From CAXXOK01 sp964584315 (GTDB lineage: Bacteria; Bacillota; Clostridia; Christensenellales; Aristaeellaceae): a stretch of 64,000 bases of DNA. Positions 60,701 through 64,000 of the stretch are shown piece after piece. Both the position numbers and the translations under genes were made by a program. Under the pieces are notes generated by a model, which was given only the letters and a program-made list of their open reading frames with translations, made no database searches and had not been told where the DNA came from. Every line of letters begins with the position of its first letter. Position 1 is the stretch's first letter. The stretch is taken from the NCBI GenBank assembly GCA_964584315.1, contig CAZOZO010000007.1, forward strand, positions 1 to 64,000, read 5' to 3'.

Positions 60701-61925
60701 CCGCCATCCAGCGACGTTCCATCGCGGTGATGGCCGCCAGCATCAGCAGCAGCGCCAGCAGCGAATCCACCTGCCCCCACGCCGCGCCGTTGATCACGCT
60801 GGCGGGGTTCATCAGCCCCAACAGCGCCACCAGCAGCGCCGCCGTGACCGGCACGCGCTTTTTGGCATACAGGAACAGCACCAGCGCGGCCCCCATATCG
60901 CACAGGATGGGGATCGATTTGATGATGAGCCGGATGAGCGGCGAATCCGCATAACCGATCGCCTTGACCACTACCCCTACCGGCCACAAGAGCAGCATGT
61001 AACCCGGCGGATAGTCACAGAAGATATCCGGCGAATAGAAACCCCACGGCCCAACGTTCGCCATGCGCAGGCTCCATGCCGAGAAGCAGCCCATATCCAC
61101 CGGGTAGCCCGCCACGCGGCCGCCAACGAACACGCGCAGCGCAAGCGCCGCGAGCATCAGCAGGAAGAACGCTGCATAGGCGGGGTCCTGCCGCTTGGGC
61201 TCCAGCGTTTCGTGTCGCAGCAGCGGGCGCGCAGCCAGCGCCATCATCAGCAAAAACGCGGCGCCGATCAGCAAAAACCACGTCGTATTCGGCACCGAGG
61301 CGGCCGTCGCGGCCCGCGTTTCCACCACGGGGGCCTTTGTCTCATACCACAGCGAGGCGATCACACCGGTGGGAAGGGCATCCACTTTTTCGACCGTAAT
61401 ATCGTCAAAGTAGGCCGTACCCTGGCTCTCCGCACTGTAGCCGCCCACGCGCACCCCCAGCTCGATCTCGCGCTGGTCTTCGCCCGTTTCGCCGTACCAC
61501 TCCACATACTGCCACTGCCCCTGCGTATCGAACACCGTCTGCGAGAAGGCATAGACCCCCTCCAGCCCCAGGTTCGCGCCGTTGCCATAGTCCTCCATGC
61601 TGTCCACGAGGATATAGCCGGACGCGCGGTACAGGCTGGACGGCTCGACAGGCACGGTGCAGATGTAGCGCGCGTCGTTGGTGTTGGCGTTTTCGACCTT
61701 TACGCTGTACATGCCGCTGTGCTTGATATCACTGCTCACGGCAAAGCGGGTATAGCCTTCCTGCGTGCGGTAGGCGGCAGTATACCAGCCCTCCGGCCCG
61801 CCGGAGGCGTCCAGCGTTTCAAAGCCGCCGTTCGGCACAAGGTTCGCACCCTCCGCCATCGCTGCGGAACCGCAGAGCATAAGCGCCAACACCAAAGTAA
61901 GCGTAAGCCAAAGATGCTTCTTCAC
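57729..61925 (-). CDS. Giant membrane protein: carbohydrate-binding module, Gpi18-like GT-C and PMT (GT39)-like domains
   Basis: This 1398-residue protein begins with a signal peptide (about 1-24), a carbohydrate-binding-module-like beta domain (about 25-185, NLVPNGGFETLDAS to YFDDITVEKV), then a polytopic GT-C region (about 240-760) with acidic first loop GYPVDMGCFSAW and DYPPGYMLLLWPVG. A discoidin-like domain (about 812-935) leads to a second GT-C domain of protein O-mannosyltransferase type (about 940-1398) with TYFDEIYHARTAYEH and THPPLGKL. Usually the two transferases are separate proteins. The true start is GTG 61925 with GGAGG seven bases upstream, overlapping the rnhB stop (GTGA). 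Substrate is open; surface-protein or polymer mannosylation is inferred. Confidence 0.85.
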   Translation of the reverse strand: MKKHLWLTLTLVLALMLCGSAAMAEGANLVPNGGFETLDASGGPEGWYTAAYRTQEGYTRFAVSSDIKHSGMYSVKVENANTNDARYICTVPVEPSSLYRASGYILVDSMEDYGNGANLGLEGVYAFSQTVFDTQGQWQYVEWYGETGEDQREIELGVRVGGYSAESQGTAYFDDITVEKVDALPTGVIASLWYETKAPVVETRAATAASVPNTTWFLLIGAAFLLMMALAARPLLRHETLEPKRQDPAYAAFFLLMLAALALRVFVGGRVAGYPVDMGCFSAWSLRMANVGPWGFYSPDIFCDYPPGYMLLLWPVGVVVKAIGYADSPLIRLIIKSIPILCDMGAALVLFLYAKKRVPVTAALLVALLGLMNPASVINGAAWGQVDSLLALLLMLAAITAMERRWMAALPLYGFAVLVKPQAILFAPVAGVWLLLSLIFTDKATRRAQWKSLLWGLLIAAGVAAAVIVPFSLQQSDPLWLVTLYQKTISSYDFAVLNTTNLLYVLGGNWSPLQADGGQNVVRLSPLVPALTGCLLLLAGVWAARLWSGAKAWFSSLLTLPARLFGRDVKGGEGRRDALALLCMAAGFTFLGLSFAVPTFVLYGTALMVFAYLFAVVGMVADRSADALPFYLALAMVLVYVFGLKIHERYLYAALLLLPLGYVRTRDRRLLWLCAGLSATTFINVAIVLNNALLFGSGMGHLNADTLWLNSLLSVLNVLLAMYGGYIAITGLSASPALQPAQARASLKNAVYRSALLSPADARLHLTARDYLIMGVTAVLYAVMTFTGLGSTAAPQTAWVSTSAAEQVVFKLDESQWFKLLYYAGVSYADFSVSVSDDGVTWSRDYPCEMREGLCYRWNYAVTTTDLGDGAVDYNDNNPGNILWLRGKYLRVNAEGAGLNLWEIILRGKDGERIPLTLDAHTGAKDVLETPKPPQNLIDEQGTLTGEPSWYNGTYFDEIYHARTAYEHLHGLSPYETTHPPLGKLIMAVGIAIFGMTPFGWRFAGALVGVLMLPALYLLAKQITRRRGLATFAMLLFTFDLMHFTQTRIATIDSFPVLFIILSTLCMARYMMTDVYAIPESVGDKPRALTCAFLRTLWPLALGGLFMGLSIASKWIGLYSAVGMALMFAMAVYRQLRVGFVAYDIDLTADLTPAQVLRVEWARRLTLKRVLITCAFCVVFFFAIPAVIYYLSYVPYLSPSGPVTIERIIKAQEGMYAYHSTPGLGMDHPFNSPWWQWPFILKPMWFCQDKFEPAGFASTIMCMGNPLIFYVGAVCMVAVFGLFIHKYVGFKGGLCLKQGDGNLMLAILVVGFLTQYLPWVLVPRSMYIYHYFASVPFIILATVVVFDLIPWPKAKKWAMVAYVVLAAVFFAMFYPYASGVLTPTAWLDWLKWFPKIYY

Positions 61926-62572
61926 GGGCGAGCCTCCCCTGTATCCGCAATCCATTTGCCGATAAAGCTGCACCGGTGCTCCGCGCACGGTCCACAGCGC
62001 CGGATGGCCTCGATATGCTCCGCCGTGCCGTAGCCCATGTTGCGCTCCAGCCCGTAGGCGGAGTAGCGCTCCGCGAGCAGCAGCATTTGCCGGTCGCGCG
62101 TCACCTTGGCGACGATGCTGGCCGCCGCGATGCTGTAGCTGACGGCGTCGCCGTGTATGATGGGTTCGGTTGCAAAGGGTACCTGGAGCCCCTTGACCGC
62201 GTCCACCAGGCAGAGCGTGGCGGGCGCGCGCGCCGCGGCGCGGCGCATGGCCAGCTTGGTCGCCTCCAATATGTTGATGCGGTCGATCTCCTCCGCGCTG
62301 GCTTCCCCCACGCCGATGAACAGCGCACAGGCCTCGATTTCCGCAAACACGGCCTCGCGGCGGGCGGGCGAGAGCTTCTTGCTGTCGTCCACCCAGAGGA
62401 TGGCGGGGCTTGGCGGCATCACGACGCACGCGGCTACCACAGGTCCCAGCAGGGGGCCCCGGCCTGCTTCGTCCATGCCCGCCAGCGCCGTACCGAACGC
62501 GGGATAGGCCGCGTCGTGCGCCATCAACGCTTCGCAGCGCAGGCGGCGCTTCTCTTCACTCTTCGTCGGCAT
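61922..62572 (-). CDS. rnhB: Ribonuclease HII
   Basis: RnhB (216 residues) removes ribonucleotides and RNA primers from DNA. The catalytic start GMDEAGRGPLLGP gives Asp34 and Glu35; the later VDDSKKLSPARRE, CLVDAVKGL and SIVAKVTRDR are typical. ATG 62572 has GGAGGAG eight bases upstream and overlaps the end of rbgA. The order rbgA-rnhB is conserved in Firmicutes. Confidence 0.95.
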   Translation of the reverse strand: MPTKSEEKRRLRCEALMAHDAAYPAFGTALAGMDEAGRGPLLGPVVAACVVMPPSPAILWVDDSKKLSPARREAVFAEIEACALFIGVGEASAEEIDRINILEATKLAMRRAAARAPATLCLVDAVKGLQVPFATEPIIHGDAVSYSIAAASIVAKVTRDRQMLLLAERYSAYGLERNMGYGTAEHIEAIRRCGPCAEHRCSFIGKWIADTGEARP

Positions 62573-63440
62573 CAGCGGTCTCCTCCCGCGCGGGCGCACC
62601 CATGGGCGGCACTTCCAGCGTGATTCGCCCTACCTTGCCCTCGCGGAACTCGTCCAGCACCACGGCGCAGGCGCGGTCGCTGTCCAGCTCGCCGCCGCGC
62701 AGTAAAAAACCTCGCCCGCGGCACACCTCGTCCAGCAGTGCAAAGCCTTCCGCATCAGGATTTTTGATTTTGAATCGCTCGCAGGTCGCCTCGCGGCGCA
62801 CGGCCAGCAAATCATGCAAAAGATGCAGGCACAGGGCCTGCTGGTCGTATACCGCATCACGGATGGTACCGATGTAGGCAAGGCGCGTGGCCGCCAGCTT
62901 GTCGGTCAACTTGGGCCACAGCATGCCTGGGGTGTCCAGTACCTCCAGATACGGGCTCACTTTGACCCACTGGTTGGCGCGAGTCACGCCAGGCCGGTCG
63001 CCCACCTGCGCGATGGCACCGCCGTACAGTCGGTTGATGAAGGTGCTCTTGCCCACGTTGGGCACGCCTACCACCATGGCACGGATGGTCTTTTGAATAC
63101 CGCGACGCAGGCCGCGCTCCAGCATCTCGCGCGCGGCATTTTCAATCATTGCCTTGGCCTGTTTGGTCTTCTGCGGGGTGGCGTCATACGCCATGGCAGT
63201 GATACCCTGCGCCGCAAAGTAGCGCAGCCACGCCTTGGTGCGCTCCGGCTCGGCCAGATCGGCCTTGCACAGCAGCAGCACGCTGCTTTTGTTGGCCATC
63301 AGCCTGCCCAGCTCCGGATTGCGGCTGGACAGCGGCAGCCGCGCGTCGCACAGCTCCACCGCCAGGTTCACGCGCTTAAGCTGATCGATCAAAAGCCTCC
63401 GCGCCTTTGCCATATGGCCTGGGTACCATTGTATCTCCAA
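62556..63440 (-). CDS. rbgA: Ribosome biogenesis GTPase RbgA (YlqF)
   Basis: RbgA (294 residues) is a circularly permuted GTPase needed for late 50S assembly. It starts IQWYPGHMAKARR, has the G4 element as CKAD (58-61, in place of NKxD), then G1 GVPNVGKST (124-132), the switch region DRPGVTR and G3 DTPGMLWPK, and an ANTAR-like C-terminal region. The start is TTG 63440 with AAAGGGG eight bases upstream. It begins the run rbgA-rnhB-glycosyltransferase. Confidence 0.95.
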   Translation of the reverse strand: MEIQWYPGHMAKARRLLIDQLKRVNLAVELCDARLPLSSRNPELGRLMANKSSVLLLCKADLAEPERTKAWLRYFAAQGITAMAYDATPQKTKQAKAMIENAAREMLERGLRRGIQKTIRAMVVGVPNVGKSTFINRLYGGAIAQVGDRPGVTRANQWVKVSPYLEVLDTPGMLWPKLTDKLAATRLAYIGTIRDAVYDQQALCLHLLHDLLAVRREATCERFKIKNPDAEGFALLDEVCRGRGFLLRGGELDSDRACAVVLDEFREGKVGRITLEVPPMGAPAREETADADEE

Positions 63441-63886
63441 AGGGAACGCCCCTTTCTAATCCCATTTTGCAAGCAACGCACAGGGCGCAATCAGGCGCGC
63501 CCGTGCGCGCCTTTGCGCAAGCCCTGCGTTTGTGCGGGTTTCATTCGCGCACGGAAGCGCGCCGGATGGATGTCTTTTCAATTAAAACATTCTTTGTGCA
63601 AAATAGCAAGGCCGCCGCGCGTATACCGATGCGGCGAAGCACTGTGCGCGCAAGCCCAACGTGTAAGGGTTTCCCTCATGGTTCGACATCTCTACCCGCA
63701 CATTTTACAACTGAAAATTTCTTAAGGAAAACGCGTTTAGGCGATGACAGGAACGCTTTCATGGCTGCGCTCTACACGGATGTCAAACCGACGCGGTTTC
63801 CCGCTGTAACACAGGAAATGCATGTTCTGCGAAGGAATCCAGTTGCTTTCGTCGCAATAGCCTCAGCGTATCGCTTTGCCCTCGTC
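63441..63886. other. Gap upstream of rbgA
   Basis: About 445 bases without a convincing gene. A GC palindrome (GGCGCGC 63494-63500 with GCGCGCC 63505-63511) could be a weak hairpin. I do not see a clear promoter. Confidence 0.45.
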
Positions 63887-64000
63887 CTATTCCGCATCGC
63901 CCTCCGCCACGTCCAGCACCGCGTCCAACTCCGGCAGGCGTTCGCCAAGCACCTCCTGCGCCTCGTCGCCCTCCAGCGCCTCGACGCGGCGCAGCTTGCG
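63887..64000 (-). CDS. C-terminal end of an unknown acidic protein, partial
   Basis: The frame is open from the window edge to TAG 63889-63887 (37 codons). It reads RKLRRVEALEGDEAQEVLG and ends LDVAEGDAE, an acidic helical tail. In related genomes rplS or lepB precedes rbgA, but I cannot assign this tail to either. Confidence 0.45.
   Translation of the reverse strand, partial: RKLRRVEALEGDEAQEVLGERLPELDAVLDVAEGDAE

Noticed and set aside
1..64000. CRISPR array, insertion sequence or prophage
   Set aside because: No regularly spaced repeats, transposase, integrase or phage structural genes were seen.

Overview
The window reads as chromosome of a GC-rich anaerobic Firmicute (Clostridia; a Christensenellales- or Oscillospirales-like lineage is my inference). 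Supporting signs are strong purine-rich Shine-Dalgarno sites, many TTG/GTG starts, consensus sigma-A promoters with 16-17 bp spacers, and a conserved Firmicute block rbgA-rnhB-comM-dprA-topA-trmFO-hslV-hslU. I see no phage, insertion sequence, CRISPR array or rRNA.

Layout. 1-5.5 kb: end of a polyamine (carboxynorspermidine) synthase gene and nspC, then two c-di-GMP enzymes, a membrane diguanylate cyclase and a PAS-GGDEF-HD-GYP protein. 5.7-13 kb: fluoride channel crcB, a tail-anchored protein of unknown role, and an exopolysaccharide locus: a secreted GH5 endoglucanase converging on an operon of a PilZ-bearing cellulose-synthase-like transferase (bcsA) and a large polytopic partner. 13.7-23.2 kb: araA, a small membrane protein, secDF, a flippase-like protein and two large GT-C-like or unknown membrane proteins. 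23.7-30.1 kb (minus): a potassium module of a TPR protein, two trkA genes, an unlisted 56-residue membrane protein, trkH and an OB-fold-like protein, next to a KdpDE-type two-component system. 30.4-35.1 kb: a BspA-like leucine-rich-repeat protein, an ArsR regulator with a Cys-rich ArsP-type permease, an MFS protein and a VanZ protein. 35.4-36.2 kb: four tRNA genes. 36.4-46 kb: isochorismatase-like hydrolase, HTH/S24-like regulator, TSCPD protein, DEAD helicase, CofE-like ligase, a DUF6323/DUF6179-like pair, an MFS transporter, an acidic protein and a zinc-ribbon membrane protein. 46.3-64 kb (minus): yraN, glyA, SRP RNA, then the housekeeping block, into which a secreted hydrolase and a 1398-residue double glycosyltransferase are inserted.

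How it fits together. The left third suggests polyamine synthesis beside c-di-GMP making and breaking enzymes and a c-di-GMP-responsive glucan synthase with its own glucanase: a plausible biofilm programme in a Gram-positive. The middle suggests potassium homeostasis in which a short KdpD/KdpE pair may control Trk rather than Kdp; 11-bp-phased direct repeats overlap the position of the missing -35 box of the trk promoter. The right third is information processing and proteostasis with envelope glycosylation inserted. The least described items are the 56-residue trk-linked protein, the second degenerate PilZ-like segment of BcsA, the double GT-C fusion and the Cys-rich permease loop.
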